A stretch of DNA of 9,466 bases from Lutibacter sp. (GCA_030748365.1 JASMME010000037.1:1-9466), one strand, 5' to 3'; shown: positions 1 through 8,197, counted from the first letter of the stretch. Numbers and translations: made by a program. Notes: generated from the sequence alone by a model not told the origin.

Positions 1-1249
1 GTTCTTCGCGCTCCATTCCTTCCAGTTTTTCGTAAATAGAAGGGAGGAATGCCTTGATCTCATTTTCATTGATGTCAATGTCATGTACCTTGTCAATGAG
101 TTTCATCAATTGGTTTTGACAAATCTCCGCCCCTGTCGGAATGGGGGTTTTGATAAATTTCTTTCCAATGATACGTTCGATAGGTGATAGTTTTCCTTTT
201 TCCCTACCTGTAACAATGGCGATGGACACGCCCTCTTTACCAGCCCGACCTGTCCGACCGCTTCGGTGGGTGTAAGAGGCCGTTTGATCTGGAAGTTTAT
301 GATTGATTACATGGCTTAGGTCGGTTACATCCAACCCCCGGGCAGCCACATCTGTAGCTACTAGCAGCTGCAAGTGCTTTTTACGAAACTTTTCCATTAC
401 GCTGTCACGCTGCGCCTGAGACAAGTCACCGTGTAATGAATCGGCGTTGTAGCCATCCCTGATTAGTTTGTCAGCTACTTCCTGGGTTTCTCTTCGCGTT
501 CTACAGAAGATGATGCTATAGATATCAGGATTTGCATCCGCAATTCTCTTGAGGGCAGCATAGCGATTTCTTTCTGAAACCACGAAGTATTGATGGGAAA
601 CCTGGTCGGAACCACTGTTCTTCTTACCGGCACTGATTTCCACCGGATTGTGCATATAATTACGTGCAATACTTTCCACCTCTTTCGGAAAAGTAGCCGA
701 AAACAGCAAGGTTTGCTTTTCTTCGGACGTAGCTTCCAGGATACGATCAAGTTCTTCTTTAAAGCCCATGTTGAGCATTTCATCTGCCTCATCGAGTACC
801 AACCACTGAATATTGGAAAGTGTCAGCTGTCTGCGCTTGATCAGGTCGACAGTTCTACCGGGTGTACCTACTACAATCTGCACCCCCTTTTTGAGTTTTC
901 GTATCTGCTCATCAATGTTGGCCCCTCCATAGACGGCCAGGGTTTTTACCCCGTCTAAGTATTTAGAGAATTCTCCCACATTATTGGCAATTTGCAGCGC
1001 AAGTTCACGGGTAGGGGATAAAATGATGGCCTGGGTATCCTTGTCCTCCGGATCGATCTGTGATAAGATGGGTAAGCTAAAGGCGGCGGTTTTACCGGTG
1101 CCTGTTTGTGCAAAGGCCTTGAGGTCTTGCTCGGAAGCAAGTAACTGCGGAATGGCCTTGGCCTGAATCTCCGTGGGATGTTCGTATCCCAGATCCGTTA
1201 GGGCCTGCAGTATTGTTGGCTGCAGCCCCAGTGTATTGAATGTCGACAT
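1..1249 (-). CDS. DEAD-box ATP-dependent RNA helicase (3' end cut by window edge)
   Basis: This is the N-terminal 416 codons of a DEAD-box RNA helicase; the C-terminus lies beyond base 1. The two RecA-like domains carry the full motif set: Q motif (PTEIQ, Q29), Walker A AQTGTGKT 47-54, PTREL 79-83, TPGR 129-132, DEAD 153-156, SAT 185-187, HGD 273-275, ARGLD 303-307 and HRSGRTGR 328-335. Such enzymes use ATP to unwind short RNA duplexes in ribosome assembly, cold adaptation or mRNA decay. The sequence continues about 80 residues past the last core motif, so a C-terminal extension exists. In CsdA/DeaD and DbpA relatives this holds an RNA-binding domain, but that part is outside the window. The start chosen is the ATG at 1247-1249 (MSTFNTLGL), just ahead of the Q-motif region. 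An ATG ten bases upstream is in another frame. No Shine-Dalgarno is visible. The helicase identity is near certain; the subfamily (deaD, rhlE or dbpA type) is not settled. Confidence 0.96.
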   Translation of the reverse strand, partial: MSTFNTLGLQPTILQALTDLGYEHPTEIQAKAIPQLLASEQDLKAFAQTGTGKTAAFSLPILSQIDPEDKDTQAIILSPTRELALQIANNVGEFSKYLDGVKTLAVYGGANIDEQIRKLKKGVQIVVGTPGRTVDLIKRRQLTLSNIQWLVLDEADEMLNMGFKEELDRILEATSEEKQTLLFSATFPKEVESIARNYMHNPVEISAGKKNSGSDQVSHQYFVVSERNRYAALKRIADANPDIYSIIFCRTRRETQEVADKLIRDGYNADSLHGDLSQAQRDSVMEKFRKKHLQLLVATDVAARGLDVTDLSHVINHKLPDQTASYTHRSGRTGRAGKEGVSIAIVTGREKGKLSPIERIIGKKFIKTPIPTGAEICQNQLMKLIDKVHDIDINENEIKAFLPSIYEKLEGMEREE

Positions 1250-1303
1250 GTACTATCATTAGTGATCTACAGACGCCCATCCATAAATCGGTTAAAAAAC
1301 GGG

Positions 1304-1337
1304 CAAAGGTACACTTTAATTTCAGGTAATCAGCAAA
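1304..1337 (-). promoter_or_regulatory. Bacteroidota-type promoter of the DEAD-box helicase gene
   Basis: Read on the minus strand, TACCTTTG (1304-1311) is an exact match to the Bacteroidota -7 consensus TAnnTTTG. TTTG (1334-1337) lies 22 bases upstream as a -33 element. Transcription would start near 1297, giving a leader of about 48 bases before the helicase ATG. The consensus is known for the phylum; use of this copy is inferred from match and position. Confidence 0.6.
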
Positions 1338-1463
1338 TAAGCATACTTTTCTTAGGCAATTGATTCTTTGGAAGATACACGCCAATTCTTCCCAACTTGC
1401 GTGGTGTTTTTATAAGCGTGGTGATAAATCGGACACTTATGGGAATTAATAAATCTATTTCCT

Positions 1464-1471
1464 TAGATTTG
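1464..1471 (+). promoter_or_regulatory. -7 promoter box of the ABC-F gene
   Basis: TAGATTTG is an exact TAnnTTTG match ending 22 bases before the ATG at 1494, so the leader would be only about 15 bases with no Shine-Dalgarno. No clear TTG element is seen at the -33 distance, so the promoter may be weak or helped by an activator. It faces away from the helicase promoter in the same intergenic region. Confidence 0.5.
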
Positions 1472-1484
1472 CAGCGAATTTTAA

Positions 1485-3117
<1,633 letters not shown>

Positions 3118-3119
<2 letters not shown>

Positions 3120-3148
3120 AAAAAGGGCGCTAACAGCGCCTTTTTTTT
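3118..3148. terminator. Bidirectional rho-independent terminator between convergent genes
   Basis: A perfect 6-bp GC-rich stem, GGCGCT (3126-3131) and AGCGCC (3135-3140), closes a three-base AAC loop. An A-run lies on the left (3118-3124) and eight T on the right (3141-3148). Read in either direction this is a stem followed by a U-run, so it can end both the ABC-F transcript and the sigma-module transcript. It begins inside the ABC-F stop codon TAA. The stop codon of the opposing gene (3147-3149) lies at the end of the T tract. Confidence 0.9.
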
Positions 3149-3617
3149 AGTGTTCAGGTCTTCCTTTTTTACGAAACTCATGCAGAAGACGCCTGTTGAA
3201 GTCGCGTTCACACATTCCGAGTTTAAGCATTTTTTTGGCTGAAATAATCCCGGAAAGCTCTGCCAACATAGCCGTTTTGTTTTCCAGAATGGTTTTTTCT
3301 ATCTGTAGTTTATTTACGAGGAATTTTTGAGCGGTCTCTTCGGAAACTGTATCGACCTCTTTGTCCTTAAACAGCAGCCATATTTTCCGATCAATACGTC
3401 TTTTTAGGTGGTGGATCGTATCGTTATATTGGTTGTACACAGGCCAGAACCCTGCAGCTTCTTCAGGGGTCAGTTCCAGGGTATTTGTTATATAGGTAAC
3501 TTTCATGAGCTTGATTTTCTGATGTTTCGCTCGTTGGGCTTCTACAGCAGTGGTCGAAAGCAGTAGCAGGGAAAGGATGTATACAATTTTATACATGGTT
3601 TTCAGTTTAATTTTCAT
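3147..3617 (-). CDS. Small exported Spy/CpxP-like protein ('sensor of ECF-type sigma factor' type)
   Basis: This is a 156-residue predicted exported protein. Residues 1-27 form a signal peptide: basic start, hydrophobic core IVYILSLLLL at 11-20, and likely cleavage after VEA before Q28. The mature part is helical and highly charged. It opens with LELTPEEAAGFWPVYNQYND (47-66), which resembles the LTxxQ-type helix of Spy/CpxP periplasmic chaperones, and ends with a basic helix (about 128-153). It is the last gene of the sigma cluster, and its ATG overlaps the end of the upstream gene by 11 bases, suggesting coupled translation. A second ATG at codon 8 would still leave a signal peptide. As I recall, flavobacterial proteins of this shape beside ECF sigma genes are annotated as sensors of ECF sigma factors. 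Envelope sensing or chaperone activity is therefore an inference from fold resemblance and context, not something the sequence proves. Its stop codon lies in the shared terminator. Confidence 0.85.
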   Translation of the reverse strand: MKIKLKTMYKIVYILSLLLLSTTAVEAQRAKHQKIKLMKVTYITNTLELTPEEAAGFWPVYNQYNDTIHHLKRRIDRKIWLLFKDKEVDTVSEETAQKFLVNKLQIEKTILENKTAMLAELSGIISAKKMLKLGMCERDFNRRLLHEFRKKGRPEH

Positions 3618-4149
3618 TGGTCAACAATAATTTATCCAGGTCTTGTTCGCCTAAGTAATCAATGACTTCTTCGTCACTGACATCACTTAAGACCCTATGA
3701 TTGTCAAGGCTGTCTTCATCAAATAAGCTAGCCAGGTAGTCCGTTTCTATTTCAGTCTGTTCTTCACTAAACCAAGCTTCGATTTCATCGGAAGTCAACG
3801 CAGTAAAATCATTGTTATCAAGGGTTTCAACATTGATTAAACAACTGATCAATACCGCTGCTGCCGCAGCCATGGCCCACCACATTTTTCCAGGGTTTCG
3901 GTGGGTCAGAACGGGTCTTGGTTGGATGCCAGCTTTCTTAAGCACTTCTTTTTCAAGGCACTCAAAATAACCTTCAGGAACGGAAAATACTGCTTGTTTA
4001 GAAGGGGGTGCCAGGTTTGTAGCACTTTGCGGGCTAAGTAGCTGGTCCTCCAGTGTATCGAAATACCCCTCAGGCACCGTAAAACCATTTCCCTTGCCGG
4101 AAATTTGGGCAAGTCGTGGAGCAGTCTTATGGAGTTCTTTTGGGTTCAT
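3607..4149 (-). CDS. Single-pass membrane protein with two F-x-VPEGYF repeats, putative anti-sigma factor
   Basis: Residue numbers here use the ATG at 4147-4149 (180 residues, MNPKELHKTAPRL). The open frame extends to 4212, but only to a TTG inside the sigma gene, so the ATG with purine-rich AAAGAAG just ahead of it is preferred. The N-terminal half has two copies of one motif, FTVPEGYFDTLE (23-34) and FSVPEGYFECLE (55-66), spaced by 32 residues. One membrane helix follows (about 89-107, with an Ala run). The remaining 70 residues are acidic, including a DEEVIDYLGEQDLDKLLL-type tail. With basic residues before the helix, the repeats should face the cytoplasm and the acidic tail the periplasm. 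There is no HxxxCxxC zinc motif, so this is not a classical zinc anti-sigma factor. Its place directly after an ECF sigma gene (37-base gap) and before an exported protein makes a sigma-holding or signalling role plausible. This is inference; the protein belongs to a type I know only as uncharacterised in Bacteroidota. Confidence 0.85.
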   Translation of the reverse strand: MNPKELHKTAPRLAQISGKGNGFTVPEGYFDTLEDQLLSPQSATNLAPPSKQAVFSVPEGYFECLEKEVLKKAGIQPRPVLTHRNPGKMWWAMAAAAAVLISCLINVETLDNNDFTALTSDEIEAWFSEEQTEIETDYLASLFDEDSLDNHRVLSDVSDEEVIDYLGEQDLDKLLLTNEN

Positions 4150-4186
4150 GTCTTCTTTGGTTAGGACGTTTTTATACGCTGTTGGT

Positions 4187-4729
4187 TTAATGGGATTCCA
4201 AGAATTTTTCAATTTTTTTTACTGCGTGAAAGTACGAAGCCTTTAGTGCACCCACTGATGTGTCGAGTATGTCAGCCATTTCTCGGTATTTCATTTCATC
4301 GAAATATTTCATGTTAAACACCAGTTGTTGTTTTTGGGGTAGGGTGGCAATGGCCTGCTGTAAGAGAAGCTGTATTTGATCTCCGGTGTAGAGTGAATCC
4401 TGTGACAGGTTTTCTACAGCGGCGTATTGTAGTTCCTCAACAGAAACCAGCTGTTTCTTGGCTTGTTGACGTAGAAAGCTAATGGCCTCGTTGGTGGCTA
4501 TCCGATACATCCAGGTATATAATTTACTGGTTTCCTTAAAGTGTTGAATGTTTTTAAAAACCTTTATAAAAGTATTCTGAAGCACATCATCACTGTCTTC
4601 ATGATTGCGTACGATCTTACGTATATGCCAGTATAACCGCTCTTTGTACAAGGTGATTAATTCCCTAAAGGCACCTTCTTTTGTGGAAGGATCCTTCAGT
4701 GCTGCAGCCAATCGTTCGTCTTTGTTCAC
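4187..4729 (-). CDS. ECF-type RNA polymerase sigma factor (sigma-70 family)
   Basis: This is a 180-residue two-domain sigma factor of usual ECF length. Region 2 spans about 20-90, with the core-binding helix DSDDVLQNTFIKVF (45-58) and the -10 recognition stretch TWMYRIATNEAISFLR (72-87). After a short linker, region 4 (about 125-175) has LPQKQQLVFNMKYF and a helix-turn-helix around YREMADILDTSVGALKASYF (148-167) for -35 recognition. It would direct RNA polymerase to a small regulon in response to an envelope or stress signal. The start must be GTG (4727-4729): an in-frame TAA lies four codons upstream and the next Met is deep in region 2. Weak GTG initiation and no Shine-Dalgarno fit low expression. 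It is the first gene of the cluster; the next two encode a membrane protein and an exported protein that could control it. Autoregulation is common in the family, but I find no convincing promoter of either class upstream. Confidence 0.94.
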   Translation of the reverse strand: MNKDERLAAALKDPSTKEGAFRELITLYKERLYWHIRKIVRNHEDSDDVLQNTFIKVFKNIQHFKETSKLYTWMYRIATNEAISFLRQQAKKQLVSVEELQYAAVENLSQDSLYTGDQIQLLLQQAIATLPQKQQLVFNMKYFDEMKYREMADILDTSVGALKASYFHAVKKIEKFLESH

Positions 4730-4802
4730 GCTTGTGTTTTAAGCTTAGACAATCCTGTTAATAAAAGGTTTAACCAACCGTAAAAATTAATGATAAAAAG
4801 CC

Positions 4803-4831
4803 TTATCCATCACCAAAAAACGTATGGATAA
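4803..4831. promoter_or_regulatory. 8-bp inverted repeat upstream of the ECF sigma gene
   Basis: TTATCCAT (4803-4810) and ATGGATAA (4824-4831) form a perfect inverted repeat around a 13-base spacer, 74 to 102 bases ahead of the sigma start. It could be a dimer-binding operator. On the minus strand it is also a weak AT-rich hairpin followed by GGCTTTTT, so it might act as a late terminator for the gene ending at 4933. Neither role is shown. The rest of the 203-base gap (4730-4932) is AT-rich and has no coding potential that I can see. Confidence 0.35.
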
Positions 4832-4932
4832 ACCCAACCTATTATTAATCAACAGTGTGGCAGTTAACAGGTGTAAAAACTTTTTTATAAAGAATGCAGT
4901 GAAATTTCCTATGGGAAATCACTTGTGATACG

Positions 4933-6369
4933 CTAGCCAATCAAACGTCTTTTTGAATACCCAAACAAGCGTCCTTCTTTGATTGTTTCCGCAATACCAC
5001 TGGGTAGCATTTCTTCCCATCCTTCTTCCCCTTCGGCAATCATACGGAGCACCTTTCTGGAAAAGATATCTAAAATATCAGGGTTATAGTCTTTGATATC
5101 AATGACTTTCCCATTGTATCGGAAGTACTTGTAAAGTTCCTTCATACGCGGATGTACCTTGAGGTTTTCGCTGTTTTTGATTTGTCCGGTCTCGGGATCT
5201 CTTAAAGGATAGAGGTAGACCTTGAGGTCTTTATAGAACAGTTTACCAAAGGCCTCTAAAATACCCCCACTCAGGTCTCGGTAGTACTTCTCATCAAAGA
5301 TCTGTACAAAACTCTGTGTTCCTAGGGCCAAGCCTATACGTGCCTTGGTAAATTCAGAGAAATATTCCACGAGTTTATAGTATTCCTGGTAATTGGTAAT
5401 CATTACATGTTGGCCCAGTGAACAGAGTAATTCTGCCCGGTCTAAAAAGTCTCTTTCGTCAATCTCTCCTGCGGTAAGCAAGTTGGCCAAGGTTATCTCA
5501 AAGATAATCTTGGTGTTTTCAGCAGTAACTTTCTTTTCTTTTAAGAACAGTTTTTGCGCCTGTTGGTACATATCCATATTCACCTTGGTCACCGGTCTGA
5601 AACTACCCCTTAAAGCCAGAATATTGGCCTTATACAGTTGCTGCGCGGGTAGGAGATTGTTTCCGTCAGGCCCAAACATCACCGCATTGGTCATGCCGTT
5701 CTTTACCAACAATAAACTCATCAAGCGATTGTCAACATAGGAAAATCGGGGACCAGAGAAATTGATCATATCAATTTCGATCTGAACCTGATGGAGGTTG
5801 TCGTACAACGATTTTAAGAGTTCCTTGGGTTTGTCATACAGGTAAAAAGCGCCGTAGATAAGGTTGACACCCAAATGGCCGAGGGTTTCCTGTTGTAGTT
5901 TGGCATCGGTTTCCTTAAAGCGTATGTGTAAAATAATCTCGCTGTAGGGTTCCAGGGGGTCTAATTGAAATTTTAGTCCCACCCAACCGTGGCCGAGAAA
6001 TTTTTTGGCAAAATCAATGGTAGCGACTGTATTGGCATAGGAAAAGAATATTTTTCCTGGGTGTTTTTTCCTTTTGAGCCGGTCTTCAATGATTTCGATT
6101 TCATGAACGAGCATCCGCTTGAGCCGTGCTTCGGTAACATAGCGACCGTCTTCTTCAAGACCATAGATGGCATCGGAGAAGTCTTTGTCATAGGCGCTCA
6201 TGGTCTTGGCTACTGTACCAGAAGCTCCACCCGCTCTGAAAAATTGACGAACGGTTTCCTGACCAGCCCCAATTTCGGCAAAAGTGCCGTATATATACTT
6301 ATTTAGGTTGATTTTTAAGGCTTTCGCTTTGCTCGTGAGCGTATGGCTAATGTCAATATCTCCTTTCAA
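4933..6369 (-). CDS. Conserved protein of unknown function, 478 residues
   Basis: I recognise this as a well-conserved family in Bacteroidota, but its function is not known to me. It is soluble: no signal peptide, no membrane helix. Strongly family-like stretches are FAEIGAGQE (30-38), KTMSAYDKDFSDAIYG (55-70), HGWVGLKFQLDP (127-138), KLQQETLGHLGVNLIYGAF (157-175), EIDMINFSGPRF (198-209), NGMTNAVMFGPDG (224-236), ALRGSFRPVTKVNMDM (252-267), NYQEYYKLVEYF (326-337) and LSGGILEAFGKLF (366-378). From memory, relatives carry automatic labels such as TonB-dependent receptor or nicotinate-nucleotide adenylyltransferase. Neither fits: there is no export signal, plug or beta-barrel, and no HxGH or ISSTxxR nucleotidyltransferase motif. 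The open frame has no ATG, GTG or other TTG between an in-frame TAA near 6465 and codon 1, so the likely start is TTG at 6367-6369. The stop is TAG. It sits behind the transhydrogenase operon but has its own -7 box, so it is probably a separate transcript. Confidence 0.85.
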   Translation of the reverse strand: MKGDIDISHTLTSKAKALKINLNKYIYGTFAEIGAGQETVRQFFRAGGASGTVAKTMSAYDKDFSDAIYGLEEDGRYVTEARLKRMLVHEIEIIEDRLKRKKHPGKIFFSYANTVATIDFAKKFLGHGWVGLKFQLDPLEPYSEIILHIRFKETDAKLQQETLGHLGVNLIYGAFYLYDKPKELLKSLYDNLHQVQIEIDMINFSGPRFSYVDNRLMSLLLVKNGMTNAVMFGPDGNNLLPAQQLYKANILALRGSFRPVTKVNMDMYQQAQKLFLKEKKVTAENTKIIFEITLANLLTAGEIDERDFLDRAELLCSLGQHVMITNYQEYYKLVEYFSEFTKARIGLALGTQSFVQIFDEKYYRDLSGGILEAFGKLFYKDLKVYLYPLRDPETGQIKNSENLKVHPRMKELYKYFRYNGKVIDIKDYNPDILDIFSRKVLRMIAEGEEGWEEMLPSGIAETIKEGRLFGYSKRRLIG

Positions 6370-6395
6370 CGGGACAGGGGTTTGTATTACGCTTA

Positions 6396-6403
6396 CAAAA
6401 GTA
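6396..6403 (-). promoter_or_regulatory. -7 promoter box of the 478-residue unknown gene
   Basis: On the minus strand this reads TACTTTTG, an exact TAnnTTTG match, 26 bases before the proposed TTG start. Transcription would begin around 6389, leaving a leader of about 20 bases. No TTG is found at the -33 distance. The box lies just downstream of the pnt terminator, as expected for a fresh start of transcription. Confidence 0.5.
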
Positions 6404-6435
6404 ATAAATTTTAATACGGAAGGCTGTTTTTTTAT

Positions 6436-6472
6436 AAAAAAAGGTGTAGACAGATTGACTGCTTACACCTTT
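6436..6472 (-). terminator. Rho-independent terminator of the pntAA-pntAB-pntB operon
   Basis: On the minus strand AAAGGTGTA (complement of 6464-6472) pairs with TACACCTTT (complement of 6440-6448). An inner CAG/CTG pairing extends the stem across a 2x2 internal mismatch to a five-base loop. The stem runs straight into a T-run (complement of A 6436-6442). It begins 28 bases after the pntB stop codon, the right place and direction to end the operon. Confidence 0.85.
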
Positions 6473-6500
6473 GTGCGATACTTCGTTTAGGAGAACGTTC

Positions 6501-7886
6501 TTACATATTCTTTAATTCACTTACCAGGTCGGTCAGTGCTGCCTTGGCATCTCCGAACAACATAGCTGTTTTTTGGTGGTAGAACAATTCATTCTCTATA
6601 CCGGCATAGCCGGGTTTCATACTCCTTTTGTTTACCACGATGTGTTTGGCATTTTCTACTTCCAGAATGGGCATGCCGTATATAGGACTTGACGGATCGT
6701 TATGGGCAGCAGGATTCACCACATCGTTGGCCCCTACTACCAATACGACATCTGCGTGTACGAACTGAGGATTGATATCATCCATTTCAATCAATTTGTC
6801 GTAATCGACATTGCTTTCTGCAAGTAATACGTTCATATGTCCTGGCATTCTCCCCGCTACCGGATGAATGGCGTACCGTACGTTGACCCCTCTGTCTGTA
6901 AGCAGGGTTTCCATTTCGTGAATGACGTGCTGTGCCTGGGCCACCGCCAATCCATAACCGGGCACGATAATCACGTTGTCTGCGTAATTCATGAGTACTG
7001 CGGTATCACTGGGACTGGTTTTTTTGATATGTCCGGCTACCTTAGCACCCCTTTCACTGCTAACAGCCTCTCCAAATCCGCCAAATATTACATTGGAAAG
7101 CGAGCGGTTCATAGCTTTACACATGGCAAAAGTCAGAATTAGTCCTGCGGAACCTACCAGGATACCGCCGACCAGCATGACCATATTATCATATAAAATT
7201 CCTGTAATGGCTGCCGCGATGCCTGTCAGGGAATTTAACAAGGAAATGACGACTGGCATGTCGGCGCCGCCTATGGGTATGACAAAGAGTACACCGTATA
7301 CCAGGGCAGCCAAGGCCAGTAGGTACAGGTATAACAAATTGTCAGTACCTGTCCATACCAAGAAGGTTCCAAAAAGCAGGATGCCCAATGCGACTAGGTT
7401 GTTGATAAGGTTGTATTTGGGAAGGCTAATGGTACTGCGCATAGATCCGTTTAACTTGGCCCAGGCTACAAAGCTTCCGGAAAAGGTGGTGCTTCCGATG
7501 ATTACCCCGGCAATGATGGTTGCCATGATAGCAGTACTGGTATCTGTAGCTGTATTTCCATACGCTACCAGACCAATCAAGGCAGCACTGGCCCCGCCAA
7601 AACCGTTGAAGAGTGAAACCAGTTCAGGCATTTTGGTCATTTCCACTTTGACAGCGATTAGCCAACCGATTATGCCTCCCAGTACAATGGCTGTAACAAT
7701 CAAAGCATATACGAATACGGGCACTTCTAGTGTATGTAACAACAAGGTTCCCGCAATGGCCATCCCCATACCTAAGGCTGCGATTAGGTTTCCTCTTTTG
7801 GCGGTTTCCGGATGTCCCAACATTTTCAATCCGGCAATAAACGTACCTGTTGCCAACAGGTATACCAGGCTTAATACAGTATTCAT
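6501..7886 (-). CDS. pntB: NAD(P) transhydrogenase subunit beta
   Basis: PntB carries most of the membrane channel (domain II) and the NADP(H)-binding domain III of the proton-translocating transhydrogenase. The enzyme passes hydride between NADH and NADP+, driven by the proton gradient. Length is 461 residues, essentially that of E. coli PntB. Residues 1 to about 258 are a series of hydrophobic helices. Domain III (about 285-461) shows the NADP fingerprint region VPGYGLAVAQAQ (308-319), HPVAGRMPGHMNVLLAE (341-357), GANDVVNPAA (385-394, with D388) and NKRSMKPGYAG (419-429), whose K-R-S contacts the NADP 2'-phosphate in known structures. MPELVSLFNGF (86-96) has Asn94 where E. coli has the proton-pathway His91. 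The ATG overlaps the pntAB stop as ATGA, a 4-base overlap typical of translational coupling. It is the last gene of the operon, followed by a strong terminator. Confidence 0.97.
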   Translation of the reverse strand: MNTVLSLVYLLATGTFIAGLKMLGHPETAKRGNLIAALGMGMAIAGTLLLHTLEVPVFVYALIVTAIVLGGIIGWLIAVKVEMTKMPELVSLFNGFGGASAALIGLVAYGNTATDTSTAIMATIIAGVIIGSTTFSGSFVAWAKLNGSMRSTISLPKYNLINNLVALGILLFGTFLVWTGTDNLLYLYLLALAALVYGVLFVIPIGGADMPVVISLLNSLTGIAAAITGILYDNMVMLVGGILVGSAGLILTFAMCKAMNRSLSNVIFGGFGEAVSSERGAKVAGHIKKTSPSDTAVLMNYADNVIIVPGYGLAVAQAQHVIHEMETLLTDRGVNVRYAIHPVAGRMPGHMNVLLAESNVDYDKLIEMDDINPQFVHADVVLVVGANDVVNPAAHNDPSSPIYGMPILEVENAKHIVVNKRSMKPGYAGIENELFYHQKTAMLFGDAKAALTDLVSELKNM

Positions 7887-8197
7887 ATTTTTTTCTTTGA
7901 AAACATTTGTAACATTCGGTGCGTCACGGCAAAACCACCCACTACATTTACGATTCCCAAAACCACCGCAATAAATCCGAGTCCTAAGGCAAGGTAGTTG
8001 TTGGGGTCTGCATGGAGCATTACCAGGATGGCCCCCACAATGACTACACCGCTCAGGGCATTGGCACCAGACATCAGCGGGGTGTGTAATACTGCAGGAA
8101 TGTTCTTGATCACTTCTAGGCCGATAAATACGGCTAGTAAAAGGATGTAGATCATCTGAAGATGGTCGTTAACAAAATCAATCAGTGTATGTATCAT
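7883..8197 (-). CDS. pntAB: NAD(P) transhydrogenase subunit alpha, membrane part
   Basis: This 104-residue membrane protein corresponds to the C-terminal helices of E. coli PntA, here as a separate polypeptide as in the three-subunit enzymes of Rhodospirillum rubrum and Thermus. Three hydrophobic segments are visible (about 14-32, 44-62 and 69-92). The hallmark LHTPLMSGANALSG (37-50) lies at the start of the second. Its His38 falls in the stretch that in structural work on the Thermus enzyme holds a histidine proposed to take part in proton transfer (from memory). The C-terminus is basic (SKKKI). It starts two bases after the pntAA stop and overlaps pntB by four bases, so the three subunits should be made together. 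Confidence 0.95.
   Translation of the reverse strand: MIHTLIDFVNDHLQMIYILLLAVFIGLEVIKNIPAVLHTPLMSGANALSGVVIVGAILVMLHADPNNYLALGLGFIAVVLGIVNVVGGFAVTHRMLQMFSKKKI

Noticed and set aside
590..958. 122-codon plus-strand frame and several minus-strand frames in 475-1385
   Set aside because: They lie over the DEAD-box helicase in other frames. The helicase reading frame has every family motif, so the others are shadows.
4150..4212. N-terminal extension of the putative anti-sigma gene to 4212
   Set aside because: The extension begins with TTG inside the sigma gene. The first ATG (4147-4149) has a purine-rich stretch ahead of it and begins the family-like MNPKELHKTAP sequence.
4785..4830. Near-matches to TAnnTTTG (for example TACGTTTT and TAATTTTT on the minus strand) as sigma-gene promoter
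   Set aside because: Each misses the final G, and none has a TTG element at the right distance. In AT-rich sequence such near-matches are expected by chance.
4904..4919. Hairpin ATTTCC-TATG-GGAAAT just downstream of the 478-residue gene as its terminator
   Set aside because: The stem is only six mostly AT pairs, and on the minus strand it is followed by TTCACTGC, not a T-run. It may slow polymerase but is not a convincing terminator.
6991..7974. 327-codon open frame on the plus strand opposite pntB and pntAB
   Set aside because: Its translation is low in recognisable motifs and rich in Pro, Lys and Ser, as expected of an antisense shadow. The minus strand here encodes unmistakable PntB and PntAB.
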